From: Aspidapion aeneum
Taxonomy: Eukaryota; Arthropoda; Insecta; Coleoptera; Brentidae
Direction of reading: 5' to 3'
NCBI GenBank assembly: GCA_963576565.1
Contig: OY755038.1
Coordinates: 205,193,013-205,257,012 of the forward strand
DNA length: 64,000 nucleotides
Shown here: piece after piece, positions 1 to 12,066 of the stretch
Position numbering within the stretch: the stretch's first letter is position 1
Layout of the letters: the number at the start of each line of letters is the position of its first letter
Made by a program: the position numbers and the translations under genes
The notes under the pieces: model-generated
Told to the model about the DNA's origin: nothing
The model's database searches: none
What the model saw: the letters and a program-made list of their open reading frames with translations, nothing else

Positions 1-479
1 AATAAAAGTAACAGCGTGACAGAGCGCTGTCACGCTCACACAGAATAAAGGTACGGGTAAGAGCCAGGCAAGACCACCCTTTTTACTAAATGCATTGTTC
101 CCTGCGACTGTCAGTATACTGGCGAGTATTTCTCTCCAACGGCTAGTGCTTTCCTGCATACCTGATATTTCATTATTTAGAGGACCATTTATGTTACATG
201 TTACAAAAGTTAAACACATGTATATTGTTTGAAATAAAACACAATTCGGCTAATGTAATAAAAGGTTCGGAGAATGCTTCACTGTTTATATTAAACAAGC
301 TTAAAAAAGCAAAAATTAATTAACATGATTTAGCTAGTATTTATTTAGCTGTATGACAGAAATGTTTCAGAATTACTGGTTAAAAAGAAGATTATAATAA
401 ATGCAGACTACTCTGAATATAGTAGCCACCAATGCTGACTCTACTAAAGATACAAAATAGTTTATAAATAAGCAAACTA
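1..479. other. AT-rich flank, no gene seen
   Basis: No open frame or recognisable element. It holds one strong short hairpin at 13-36: a perfect 10-bp stem (AGCGTGACAG / CTGTCACGCT) around a 4-nt loop. The rest is AT-rich, featureless sequence up to the mariner terminus at 480. Confidence 0.6.
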
Positions 480-3400
480 CGAGGGCTGTTTTTTATTTTG
501 CATGCAGGAACATAGAGGGCGACACTGATTAAATGTCGTTACTAAAACTTAGCCCCAAACTTTACCTAAACGAAATTGAAAACGTCAGTACGATACAAAT
601 AGTTTTATAGCTACAGTGAATTTTTTAAGTTAACAAATCAGTCAAAAAATGGAGTTAAACCGAAAACATTTTCAGGCTATAATTTTTTTCAACTTTCGGA
701 GGAGGAAATTATCTCAACAAGAATACCTTGGTGAGTCGATTTCTGTTTTCGGTAATGAAGCACCACATCAATCGACAGTTTCTCGTTGGTAAGGAGAACT
801 CAGTCCAGGATAACATCGCGATATTCCCAACAAACATTTAAAGTTGTAACGACGAAACCCCAACTAGAAAAAATTTCTTAAAAGTAACCGCAACGTACTC
901 CCGCTACGTCTCAGTATACCATACAGCGACGTTATAATTCCCTAAGTGGGGAACCAATTTCTGGTTATAACTACTTGGCCAAGTGTTTAAAGTCACTGTG
1001 GTAACAACTACACTACTACGTCGTAGCCAGGTATCTACTACGTCGTAGAGGCTGTTTTTTTCCGTAATGACATAAAAGTTGCGATGTAGTTGCAAATAAT
1101 ATAATCGTTTCTTTTTGGTAGAATTGTTACACAATATGGTGGACACAACAGTAAACAGACTCGCTTAGTTTTTTTGTTTGGTTATGGTTATAATATGTAT
1201 TATGTTATCCAAAAGTGTGAGAATTTACGAGCAGAGGATCAAAATTCGAGTGCGACGCAGTTTTTTGTATAACATGCATTATATATATTGCAAAAAACCG
1301 GTGCGCCCGTAAAATTGAGCCGTTTTCTGGTAGCTGATGGAATTTTTGTGTTGTGATTTTGGAGGTTATGTTTTCATAATCGACAGTTAACTCCAACAAA
1401 TGGTGTTTAAGAACAGCATATTTGGTAAGCTTCAACTAATTTGTTTCTAAAATAGTATAGCTCTTTAATATGAGCTCATAAAACGACAACAAAAATATTA
1501 AATTTTCTTTCTTACATAAAAACATGGCGTCCCAAACTATATTCCCTGATAGTCGAAAGGGTTACTTGAAAATGAGCCTAAGTTACGGCAACGTGTCACT
1601 TACGACTTTTATGTCGGCATTCCTTTTTAGTTCTAGATAACACACTCGAATTTCTACTCCTTCGTTGCAGAAACGTATTATTAACTAGCTTTCGCCACTA
1701 GAAAACGTCTACAGAGTAATAGGAACCACGCGATAAGTATAACTACTACCCTCAAGTTATTGGGGTGTCGCCACTTGTCATTTGCCGTTTCTGGCAACAA
1801 CAGCACCACAGCTTATAGGTTATGTACGAACGTGAATTTGTGGTAGGTTTTAAAACAAAAACAAGATAAATTAAATTCCATTATAACAATAAATGAAGTG
1901 CCAATAAAAAGTGTTTTTTAACAATGTATGTTGCAGTCGAGAGCATGATCCCTATTCTAGAATTTCTAGGAACTGTTGGTCAAGGAACTAAAAGAACGTA
2001 GTCACATCAATGAAATCAACTTTTTGTTACCTTTTTTATTTACACATTGCTCTCACAATTTGTATGTAGTATTTTTTATTGTTTTTAGATATTTTGGCAT
2101 TGTCAATATTCAGTAATTTTTATTATTATAAGCCCTATAAGTAAAAAAACAATCTCTGAGACTTGTTAGATCGCTTAGAAATCCGCATGTAACCACGATA
2201 TATCTAACTTGTTTTTTTTATTAGCCGCAAACAGCACAAAAGTTCCTAGATGAAGTCTAGCATATTCCAGAGGTTATTTTAGGGGCCGTGCATAAATTAG
2301 ATATTAAGGACCTATTGCAATTAAGCCTGGCACAAAACACAGCACAAATTTAAGTTTATTCACTTCAACCAAAAAGAATTATTGACCCAAGCTCAACACA
2401 TAAAATGAATCACAGTGAGACGCGACACGTCAGCACAAGAGGCATAGATAAACGAATTCGGTTTAGTCCGCACAAGAGGGTTACGATGGCGATAGGGTGG
2501 TGCCACAGCACAAACCACGAACGACCGTAAAGACACTGAATAGAACAGCAACAAGTAGCGTAAAAGATTAAGGATGGAGATTAAGCATGGACCAAAGAAT
2601 TCTTAAAATCCGTGTGCGGTACTCGATACTTTGGATCAATATTTTGCATTTTGATTGTTTTGCAAAATGGTCAAGCAATGAGCTCGAAAAAATGGACTGC
2701 TCAAGGTAGTTAAAAAAATATTTGCAAAACTATTCCTAATATTCCCATATTATAAAATGAGCCACAAAAAGTAGGGTTAAGAATGTGTGCGACAAAGATG
2801 CGACTTCAAAAAGTCTACGTTTTCAAAGTAGAAACAGGAAGGAGAGATTACTTTAAAAGATCGACATTAAAAAAAAGTCAAAGTAGTTGCGGCTTTAAAG
2901 ATGATCCACAAAGTTATTTTGTCTACATTGTTACATCAGATGTTACTATGATGACACAAACTTTTGTGGTAAAAATTAAAGTTATAATGTAGTTGTCGGA
3001 TACACTTGTTTGGGACTCCAATGAAGCTTAACTTTCTAGTGGTAATTAAGTAGGATATAAAAGTCTTAGGCGTCTAGGGCGACTACGAAATAACGACTAC
3101 AAAGAAAGTAAAATTTTAGCAACGTCCTATTGTGGTAGAGAAGACTATCAGAATCGACTATCAAGAAACAATCCTAAGAAGTAGTTTAGAGGGTCGTTTT
3201 TACGAAACATCTACTATTTCCTGATACTAAATAGTAGTTAGAACTAAAAAGTAACAAATTTTGGTTGGGATCACCACATTTCTACTATATGAAAGTAACA
3301 TAGCCTTTAGAACATGTAGCCGCTACTATAAATGTTAGTTGGGTTAAGGCTTCATTGGGAAATTTAAAGACGTTAATTCAAAAAATTTTGCAAGAAGAAT

Positions 3401-3790
3401 TAGGGGTAGGAAAATTAGTTTTCCGCTGGATACCGCATCTGCTAACTGTGCCAGGAAACTCTAGACCACTTTCAGACAGAAAAGTTGAAAAACGTGTACG
3501 GCATTGTCAGCGGTGATGAGTCGTGGATTTACTCATACAAACCCCAAGATAGATAGAAAAGATTCCGCATGCATACAGTTTGTGATTAAAAATCTTGGCT
3601 GTAATGTTTCTGTGTTGGTGGCCTTATTATGTGGCCACTATTACGGTTCAAAAATTATCTTAATTAATTAGAGTGCTTTAAGGTTGAAAATTTCCGCGCT
3701 TGTGTGACAAAGTAAATTCAGCAGGAGAGGCTTTTGAAAATTTTCAATGAGAAAAGGAGTGCGTTCACGAATATCAACTCTTTAGAACAA
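480..3790 (+). pseudogene. mariner transposase remnant, interrupted
   Basis: A decayed mariner (IS630/Tc1/mariner, DDD transposase that cuts and pastes at TA). A CGAGGGCTG terminus follows a TA at 478-479, and the same CGAGGG end is found on the mariner at 60746-61473. The N-terminal DNA-binding part starts at ATG 649 and reads MELNRKHFQAIIFFNFRRRK, then ...FGNEAPHQSTVSRW, with a TAA directly after that Trp (790-792). The next homologous part (HV..., ASLG, QKILQEELGV, RWIPHLL) lies only at 3313-3445. The GDESWIY block with the first catalytic Asp is at 3512 onward, in a shifted frame. C-terminal traces run to about 3780. Residues missing between the first two parts correspond to about 25 codons, yet 2.4 kb separates them, so something is inserted. 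Multiple stops and frameshifts: not functional. No clear 3' terminus seen. Confidence 0.75.
890..3300. other. 2.4 kb insertion inside mariner, unidentified
   Basis: Sequence separating the N-terminal and middle parts of the mariner transposase. I recognise no TE protein in it on either strand. Two sub-blocks, about 841-1140 and 3061-3340, have odd dinucleotide usage (see findings), while 1141-1440 looks ordinary. Short open frames here (for example 80 codons on the minus strand at 904-1146) have no recognisable motif. The motif CTACGTCGTAG occurs twice near 1015-1050. Confidence 0.4.
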
Positions 3791-3955
3791 GTGGTTGCAC
3801 ATCGGGAGTTTCTTTTAATTCTTTAATTTTTTCATCTCTTCTCTTTAATTTCTTTCTTTTTTTTTTGTTATATCTAGAAAAAATTATGATTTCTCGGAGA
3901 GTCTTATCAGTCAAATCGGCACTTTTGGTTTCTGTTAAAAGTAAAATATTCCCCG

Positions 3956-4223
3956 ATTCCATCCAGTGGCGGACCCAGGATTTTCTGGACGTGGGGATCA
4001 AAGTGGCAGCAAACCCCAAAGTATTTATTTTTGGTGTTTTTTGTAGGTCTGACCTATGAATTAGCCTAAAGGTGGTTCAAATGCCCTGCAGGCAAAAAAT
4101 TTTGAAAACTGAAGTAGATTTTGTTAACAAATTTAAATAAGTGATGCAGGACTAAAAACTAATATTTGTCTCGAAAGGGGGGTGCCAGGCCCCCTGCCCC
4201 CGGGATCCGCCACTGATTTCATC
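3956..4223. mobile_element. hAT-type MITE with 8-bp TSD
   Basis: Element 3964-4215 (252 bp) begins CAGTGGCGGACCCAGG and ends with CCGGGATCCGCCACTG, forming inverted termini. It is flanked by an 8-bp duplication, ATTCCATC (3956-3963) and ATTTCATC (4216-4223), one mismatch. An 8-bp duplication with CAGTG termini is typical of hAT elements. No coding capacity, so it depends on a transposase elsewhere. Confidence 0.75.
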
Positions 4224-5967
4224 TCAATCTTCAAGCTTTTATGAGAATTAGTAACTGTTACCCACTAAGTAAGCACAAAATCGTAAAAAAACGTCAAATA
4301 AATGTAAAAAAAAATGTTTTATTGTGTTTAAAATTAGTCAAGTTTTGAAATTAAAAAAACATGTAGAAAATCCTAACTAAAATTTTATGTAAAAGCATTT
4401 TCAAAAATATATTTATTAATAACTTTAAGAAACCAACATATAAAAAACCATAACTTTATTAACATTAAAAATATACCTCCTCATTTCTAATGTTGCGTTG
4501 AATTTAAGATATATGAAGCTAATAAATAATTGGTTTTTTTAACATTAAAAAGATTTAAAAAAAAATAAAACTATAGAGGGCACTGCCTTAGTTCCACTTC
4601 AAGAAGCGGCTATTTTTAATTACGTTTTGCTGCGAGTTGATACGAATCGGTAATAGAGACGCTTTGAGTTATTTTGGTTAAAATATTTGCCTTTTGTAAA
4701 AACAAATAGAGTAGGGTCAGATGCAGCGAATAGACGGCTGCAAGACGGCATTCTTAAACCACTAATTACAAAATGATTGTTTACATAGAATTTAAAATTT
4801 AATTTTTAGAAGCTACAAGAGCCCAACTCTTTACTGAGTGTCGAGTTCACGAAACACGCAACGGACTCCTGCAGCTCTGCCATTCCAAAGTAGAAGACAT
4901 TTATTTACGTTTTATCTTGGAGACATTTAAAAAAAATTCAGTGTTAATAAAACATTTATATTTCAATGTTCGGGAAACATTACTTTTTCACTATTAATAA
5001 AAACAGTACTTTTTAACTTTCCAAAAATATTTTAGAAAAACTTTCGTTTTTTGATGTTGGAAAAACATTTAATGTGAATGTTAGAAAAATATATTTTACG
5101 TTTTTCAAATAAACATTTTTTTAAAGTTATTAAAATGATTTTGTGTTTAGTGGATAACAGGTTAAAATAATTAGCAAAATGTATTTTTCAGGTTACATTT
5201 TTAGTCCAGTGTGACGCACCGGGACCTCCATCAAACTAGCGGATCATGCTTTGTCCAATGATCACAGGTTCAATGGTCTGAAGCAAAAGTTTTGCATTAG
5301 GAGTCGCATTAGAAAAACAAAAGTTTCTTGAAGCTGCATTTATTATGCAGAACAAAGAAGTTCTTAGTAAACATCAAACATATTAAAATCACTCCTTATG
5401 GAAGACAAGCGTCCTAGGATGCACGTCACACTTTAAAATAAATAAAGACAATGCAAGTTCAATATTTTGTTTATATTTGTGACAGATTTGTGGCTTGTGC
5501 ATTTTGATAGTTCTGCATTAAGACCCTGGTTTCAAAAGTTTCCTCAAGGATTTTATTTTACCTATAATGAATTTTAAGTTATTAAATAAAACTTTCGGAA
5601 AGGTAACTTTAACAAAATTAACGTAATCTCGTCCATGGGTCAATGACTCCATAATAAAGTTGTGTGGTTTTGGAGTGTGTTATGTTGGGTTGTTTACGCT
5701 ACGGTGCGGTGTGCTTTTATCAAGGGCTTACTTTGATTATATACACGCAAGTTTTTAGTGGACTGACAAAAATTACCTACTTGAAAATACAGGCTTTGCT
5801 CGAAAAGCGGCTTGTTTATTTTGATTTTACATGCTGCAGTGCATGCATCAACTCTTGAGTTTAATAATAACTAAAATATTTGGTTAATACGTGGTCAATT
5901 AGACTGAAATTACCTGAAAAAAGCTTTCGTTAGAATTGAGCACTGGGCAATAAAAACACATTTAAGT
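4224..5967. other. AT-rich spacer, no gene seen
   Basis: Very AT-rich, with poly-A and poly-T runs. Around 4950-5110 a loose repeat of the form GAAAAACATTTAAT recurs. The only open frames are short (64 codons at 5664-5858) and unrecognised. Confidence 0.5.
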
Positions 5968-7140
5968 AATAGCCGAATAAATCCCAGATACGCAAACTTA
6001 ATAGCCAATATATAGCGAAGCAACAACATCAATTAAAAATACACGAAGGAACCAAGCCAATTCTCACAAGAAGAGGAGTCAGCAGGGTGACACAATTTCC
6101 CCCGAGGGGTGGCTCGGTTTTTCCTTTTGGTGTACAGATTAGGGGAAATACCAGAAAATACTTGGGAAGTACTTGGAAATATACTAGGAAATACCGGGAG
6201 GTGCTTGGGAAATACAAGGAAATACCATTGAAATTTGGGGACATATGGGAAAATACCAGGAAATACCGTAGGTATTATACCGTAGGTATTTCCTTTTGGT
6301 GTACAAAAATCTGCGATGGAGCCACCCCTCGATTTTCCCTAAACTATTTAACCAGGCCCTAGAAATTTTTTTAAGAAACTTAGCTTGGGAAGAAATAGGC
6401 GTCAAAGTAACCGGACAATATTTAAACCACCTAAGATATGCTAATGATATTGCCTTAATAACAGATAAGAAAGAAGAACTGATAAAAATGCTGAAAGAAC
6501 TAGATACAGCAGCTAAAAATATAGACTTGAGTATAAACTGCACTAAAACTAAAATCATAACAAGCACAGATGAAGATTATCACGATCAGAATAAACCAAA
6601 AAAAAAATAGAACAAATAGAGGAACATATGTACCTATGACAAATTATTAAACTAAAAAAAGAAAACCAAACGGCTGAAATCAAGAGACGAGTAAGATTGG
6701 TCTGGGCAGCATTCGACAAATTGGGCTACATAAAACGAAAGTGTATAACCATGTATCCTTCCTGTAAAAATATATGGATCCCAGACCTAGACACTTATAA
6801 AATCAATCATGGATAAAGCAACAAAGACCCAAAGATCAATAAAAAGACAAATGTTATATGTAAAGGTAACATATAGAAAAAGGAATGAATGGATAAGATA
6901 TAAATCAAAAGTAATAATAGACAGAAATAAGGTCGATGGACCAAATTTATTGTGAACTGGAGGCCTTGGGAAAATAAAACAAATAGGTGAAGACCATCTC
7001 ATTTGGGGTCTTGGGCAGAAGATTTGAAGAAAAATGTGGGGACTAGATGGATGAACACGGCGACACACAGAGAAGAGTGGAAGATATATGTCCAAAGATG
7101 AATCGAAGATGGCTAAATAGTTCGATAGATAGAAAATATC
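5968..7140 (+). pseudogene. RTE-type LINE reverse transcriptase, fragment (family 1)
   Basis: The C-terminal half of an RTE-clade non-LTR retrotransposon ORF (endonuclease/reverse transcriptase; copies its RNA at a nicked target). Seen in order: a segment reading RYANLIANIYSEATTSIK, then HEGTKPILTRRGV; the PKLFNQALE block at 6340; the RT catalytic box as YANDIA at 6437, where the first Asp of YADD has become Asn; then TDKKEELIKMLKELD; and a degraded tail with the GRP..RWAEDLKK-type 3' end near 6960-7100. A MITE (6103-6331) splits it between the codons for GDTI and PKLF. Frameshifts and stops follow 6607. Other copies of this family lie at 15880, 40165 and 42800. Endonuclease part absent. Dead. 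Confidence 0.85.
6103..6331. mobile_element. MITE with GAGGGGTGGCTC termini, inserted in LINE
   Basis: Inverted termini CGAGGGGTGGCTC / GAGCCACCCCTCG, with near-matching 8-bp flanks (AATTTCCC / ATTTTCCC) that rejoin to the undisturbed LINE reading. The interior is a loose array of GGAAATACC-type units. The string CCTTTTGGTGTAC lies near both ends in the same orientation. A relative sits at 42256-42476. Termini and flank length suggest hAT. Confidence 0.7.
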
Positions 7141-7185
7141 CATTCTAAGTGAAACTGATTCACGATTTGGCATTAGTTGCAGGTT

Positions 7186-7310
7186 TCGGTAATGACGTCA
7201 TTAGACATAACCTTAAACATTTGACAATTGTCAAGTAATGTAGTGACGTAACGGAGTATGTTCCAAAACCACCAAAACTGAAGCATGCGCAGTAACCGAA
7301 ATCCTATATA
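7186..7310. repeat. short inverted-repeat spacer between LINEs
   Basis: Between two LINE 3' ends. It contains TTTCGGTAATGACGTCATTA at its left and GCAGTAACCGAAA at its right (weak inverted ends), and a perfect 14-bp palindrome TTGACAATTGTCAA at 7221-7234. It could be a tiny MITE; no convincing target duplication. Confidence 0.3.
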
Positions 7311-7319
7311 TATTCGGTT

Positions 7320-8350
7320 TCACAACGTTCCACTTCTTCCGATATCCAATCTCCACTCGTTTCTGTTTGCCCATAATTCATCATCTAGGCCTCTTATTCT
7401 TATTTCACTGTCTATTCCTTCTCTCCAGCTTCTCCTTGGCCGTCCTCGTTTTCTTCGGCCAGTTGGTTTCCATTGTAGTATTTGTTTATGTAGTCTTTCA
7501 TCATTCATTCTTTGTACATGTCCGTACCACACCAGTTGTTTTGTTCTAAGATCATCCACTAAAGTACGTTCACCACCTGTCATAATTTTTCTTATTATTT
7601 GATTTGTAACTCTTTCACTTTTTGATTTCCCTGCTGCTTTTCTCCAATAGTCTATCTCCGTAGCGGAAAGCATTTTTTCTGTTCTATCCTTGATTGGCGA
7701 TACTTCTGAGCCGTATGTAATAATACTTTTTACAATGGTGTTTTATATAAGCTTTTTGTTATGTTTTGATATACTTTGGTCCCAAATTGTTCCATTTAAT
7801 AAATTTATTGCTTTTCTTCCTTGTACGTTTCGATCTTTTATAGCTTTGTCTAGTGCTCCGTCAGCTGTAATTTTTAGACCTAAGTATTTATACTCATCAC
7901 AGGACTGAATTCGCTACCTGGTATTTAAGATTAGATCCTGTTTCGTTTCACCGATACACATATAGTCTGTCTTATTGAGATTAACCTCTAGTCCCCACTC
8001 TTCTATTAGTTTTCGTGTCATATATTCGAGGTCGTCATAATCCTGAGCCACTACTATGGCCTGAGGGTCAGCGAAACATAAAGTATACAAGGTCTGTTTC
8101 ATCCAACAGAATTCCCATGTTTTGGCATTTTCTCTTGCATACTTTAAGGAGTTGTTCCAAGTATATCTTGAAGAGCGTAGGCGAGATACAGCAACCTTTA
8201 TTGACTTTCAAACCTTTGCTCAGTTTTGCTTTTATTTTAACTTTTGCCTTACTTTTGCGGTATAACTCTTTGATGGCCTTAATTAGTTGTACGCTGATGT
8301 TTGTGTTTTCTAACGCATTCCAAAGTAGATTTAGTGGTATACATTGTATA
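7320..8350 (-). pseudogene. RTE-like LINE reverse transcriptase, 3' half (family 2)
   Basis: Minus-strand remnant of a second non-LTR element. Reading down from 8350: an RT palm segment (NISVQLIKAIKELY, then KGLKVNKGCCISPTLFKIYL); the catalytic box as CFADPQ at about 8058-8075, where the second Asp of FADD is Pro; then LEVNLNKTDYMCIGE; and from 7673 a long intact C-terminal stretch with LVDDLRTKQLVWYGHVQRMN, GRRKRGRPRRSW and LDDELWANRNEWRLDIG, ending near 7325. Several frameshifts separate these parts. The C-terminal WYGHVQRM...KRGRP signature is shared with the + strand copies at 37107, 38770 and 47840. Loss of a catalytic Asp and the frameshifts make it inactive. Confidence 0.85.
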
Positions 8351-8720
8351 TAAATTGACGTAAATCCTGACTACCCGAAAAAGGAACATTAAGAATTAAA
8401 TTGGGGTCCTGGCTTCAAGCACCGCGTGTGAGAATGCATGGATATGTCCCATGTTTATGGTCTAACGTATTTGATTTGGCATGAGGTCAACTTTTATGTG
8501 TTAAATGTTCTCCTGCAACCGGCGTGACTGTCAATAACAATTTTTATACCAAAATGCAATAATGCAAGGTTTTACTCAAAACCGTAAACAACAATTTCAA
8601 ACCAGGAGTAAAATTAAAGAACGAAAAACTATGAAATATTTTCATGCTTCTACGTTAAAGCATAAATACATGTTCAAAAAATCGAAAACTGAAACACTCA
8701 AAGCTTGCTTTGGAAACAAT
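8351..8720. other. spacer, no gene seen
   Basis: No recognisable element. The 70-codon frame at 8562-8774 is Lys-rich low-complexity translation of AT-rich DNA and runs into the inverted repeat. Confidence 0.5.
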
Positions 8721-9241
8721 AATAAATTTAGAAAAAAAAACTTTTTGAAAACAAGCTTTTATAAAATGGACTAAAAAGCATAAAATAATTTTTTGAGTGT
8801 TTTGATATCATTATAATAAAAGCGATGGGCGTATTAAAGGAAATTTACCCGTTTTTTTTTCTAGCCGTGTTAACTCGAAGTTTAGTGAAAATCCAAATTC
8901 ATTATATTATAACAGAGAAATATAAGGGTAGATAATTTAACCCAACCCAACACTACTCAAGCTACCCTTACATTTTTCTGATATGGATGGACATTATTAC
9001 GCCTGCTTCATATTAGACAAATCATCCGCGACCGGCAGTGTGTCGATTTATTTTGTCACATTGAAAAAGAAGAGTTCGTTGTGGACGATCCACCAAATGC
9101 GCATGGAACGGCATTTACCTAATATTAAATACGCCCATCGCTTTTATTATTATGATATCAGAACACTCAAAAAATTATTTTATGCATTTTAGTCCATTTT
9201 ATAAAAGCTTGTTTTCAAAAAGTTTTTTTTCTAAATTTATT
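8721..9241. repeat. long inverted repeat (about 115-bp arms)
   Basis: Arms 8721-8836 and about 9127-9241 are near-perfect reverse complements (for example AATAAATTTAG... against ...CTAAATTTATT, and GCGATGGGCGTATT against AATACGCCCATCGC). The spacer is about 290 bp. It contains a nested small stem TAAGGGTAG / CTACCCTTA near 8924-8970 and a 69-codon frame (8983-9192) with no known motif. This could be a foldback-type DNA transposon or a locus producing long hairpin RNA. Confidence 0.75.
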
Positions 9242-9364
9242 TTTTAATTTTTAGATTTGTCTAAGTCTATGCAGTTCAGCTAGCGCATCGATATTGCAGA
9301 GAGTCTTTCCTGTCAATTTTGAAATATCTAAGTCTTCGATGAGAAGGCCGTCCAATGATTTGAT

Positions 9365-10111
9365 ACTAAACAAAATACAAACTAAAATTTTACCCCCTCT
9401 CCGCCCTCCACGTTAGGGGGGAGGTAGGCAGTCAGTGATACCACATTATTGGATTGTCATCGGAACTATAACGTTATGCGAAATTTAAAGTTAATCGGAT
9501 ACGTGGAAGTCAGATGAAAGTAATCAGAAAAACTTGACATTTAATCGTCCATTTTGAATCCGCCATATTGAAATTTTGTAATCTGATCAAAAATTCGTAA
9601 TCCTCATCCTCAAAAACCCCCAGATACCAATTATGGTGGAAATCCAACAAACTAAACTTTTAACCCCTCTCCGCCCTCCAGGTTGGGGGTGAGGTAGGCA
9701 GTCAGTGATACCACATTATTGGATTGTCATCGGAACTATAACGGTATACGAAATTTAAAATCAATCGGATACGTGGAAGTAAGTAATCAGAAAAACTTGA
9801 AATTAAATCGTCCATTTTGAATCCGCCATATTGAATTTTTGTAATCTGATCAAAAATTCGTAATTTTCATCCTCAAAAACCCCCAGATACCAATTTTGGT
9901 GAAAATCGGACAAACTAAAGTTTTACCCCTCTCCACCCCCTCCACGTTAGGGGGAAGGTAGGTACCCGATGAAGCCGCATTATTGTATTGTCATAGGAAC
10001 TAAGACGCTATGCGAAATTTGAAGTCAATCGGATGTTTCGAAGTTCTTCAAAAATGAGTCGCAAGATTTGATTACATACATACATACCCACATACATACA
10101 TACATACATAC
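9365..10111. repeat. tandem array (~275-bp units) ending in (CATA)n
   Basis: Two full units and one partial, each holding CTCTCCGCCCTCCACGTTAG (9396, 9666, and a variant near 9930), then GGAGGTAGGCAGTCAGTGAT and an ATTATTGGATTGTCATCGGA block. The last unit ends in CATACATACATA microsatellite at 10073-10110. Satellite units followed by a microsatellite are the architecture of DINE-1-like (Helentron-derived) elements; termini were not identified, so the class is inference. Confidence 0.65.
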
Positions 10112-12005
10112 AGGTGAAGTTAAACAAAAGCTTGTAACAAATTTCAATTCGCAGACGCGAATTTTCAAGTGCGCATGCGTGTGTTTTGTTACGTAGACAC
10201 ACAACTGCTGTGTAGGTGGACGCCATATTTGTTGTTTATTTACGTTTTGCGGTGTTTTGCGTTTGTCGTGTCGTGTATGTTGTTTTTTCTGTGAAAATTG
10301 GGAAATAATTCAGGTAAAATATGTGCGGTTTGGGGAAAAATGTCCGGGAGAACTACAGATTGGTTACTTCTCCAATAACTTGACTGGCCTAATACATTTT
10401 TTTATTATTTCTCTGTATTCCTTGTAATTTTTTATTTTTGTCTTTATTTTATTTAATTTTTTTGGGTAGTTGAAAAAAATACATTAAAAACTGCAAATTA
10501 AAAAATTAATCATAAGTATAAAAGTTATAGAGACCCTCCCAAAAATACCAAATTTGGGTCATCCTTTACCCAACTAATCAGCAGCAAGTAGAGTGTATCA
10601 ATATTTGCCATAGGCTCGGTAAATTACTGGTCTTAATTAAAGTCAATCAGGTTCAGTATAGATATCAATTATAGGCTCATAATATTATATTTCAGTAAAA
10701 TCTAATATTGTATCCGTCAAAAGCCGTTTATTACTTTGATTCATGCTAGTCAGCAGAAAGGTATTAAAACCAGATTTGCATTGACCAATATTTCGTCAGT
10801 TATTTAACATGTAACCAAACCAACTAAGCTCTAATATCATCGTTGCATCTATGTAGCATCAACATGCCATAACAAGTTATTTTTTGGTTATGTTGGCTGC
10901 AATGTATTTGAGGGCATACCTTTGACAGTGGGAAAGAAGAGTTATAGAGGTCAGTTGAATGGCTTGGTCAAGTTAATTCCCGGAGAGATTCTCGTTATTG
11001 TATAGCACAAAAATCACATCAACGTTAAATTCACGTGAACAAAAATAACAAAGTTTTTTTTTTACTTGAAAACAAACTTATACCATATAATATTTATTTT
11101 GTTAAATCTACATGATTAAAGATAACTTAAAAATAATTATTACAATTATAAAAATGTACTTTTTGCTGAATTTTCTGGTGCTGTTTATATAACGTGTTTT
11201 TTACCCTCGTTATTTTTATGTACCAAATTCACACTTGAAAGGTCCTCCACAACATGTTCTAAAACGCCACTAGATTAAGACTTCTCAAACCTACTAACTT
11301 TCTGCGTCTTTTTTGGTCACGTTTTTTTTAATAACGTTTTTTAACTTAAAAGAGACGAGAAAGGAAGTTATAACAGTTTGCTAGTTTAAGACTACAACAC
11401 TTCAAGACAATTTCAAAGATGGCGCTCAAGGCAAGACAAAATAACTATATATCTATCTATATACATTATGTTTTTTTTAAAGCTAAACAAGATTTTTGAA
11501 CAGTAAACACTTTCACAGAATATTAATGTGTCTTTATCAGGTCAATAACAGATGCGTCGTGATCGTGGATGAGGGATCAGTCCCTTAACAGGTTTTTGGA
11601 GTTTGGAGGCCAAAGCACTGCCTGATAGATTTCGTCAAAGTGAAAACTCCCGACAATAGGTGGCGTTGCTGCTAGTAAAATCTAAAAAATATTCGATAGA
11701 AAAGCAATGCAAGTCGCGTTTTAAAATTCGTAGAGAAAAGGCGTGAATCTAATGTGATTTTAAAGTTGATAAAAATCACTTGAAACTAACGTAAAAACAT
11801 TGCTGTTTTAATTTGATAAAGGCGTTGCAACGTTATTTTTTATAACGTTAATGAATGACCTATTAAGCTTGTTTTCATATATGAAATAAACGTTTTTTTC
11901 TAGCAGCATTTAAAATCAACGTTTTTTTTCTCACGCCTTTTTTACGTGTTAAACACGTGATTGTGCTATGTGGGTAAGTTTTTTGAAAATTTATGTATGG
12001 TATTT
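10112..12005. other. spacer with CpG-rich patch, no gene seen
   Basis: 10130-10320 is less AT-rich, with GCGCATGCG and ATTTACGTTTTGCGGTGTTT, and is followed by a donor-like CAGGTAAAAT at 10311; it resembles the patches at 35500 and 52500. The rest is AT-rich. 11820-11972 ends in GTGCTATGTGGGT and has ACCTATTAAGCTT, suggesting an old copy of one arm of the foldback MITE at 43602-43797. Confidence 0.4.
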
Positions 12006-12066
12006 GGTGGCATAATAAGAGAGCGTTTGCGTACAGAGCAAGAGATTCCTGGTTCGAGTCCCGACC
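12006..12066 (+). repeat. tRNA-like SINE head or tRNA pseudogene
   Basis: GTGGCATAATAAGAGAGCG resembles a degraded A box and D arm, and GGTTCGAGTCC at 12051-12061 is a good RNA polymerase III B box inside a TTCCTGGTTCGAGTCCCGAC T-arm-like region. The spacing fits a tRNA-derived head. The acceptor stem does not pair well, so it is not a working tRNA gene. Downstream body unidentified. Confidence 0.45.

Noticed and set aside
12006..12066. Functional tRNA gene
   Set aside because: Good B box, but no paired acceptor stem and a poor anticodon arm.
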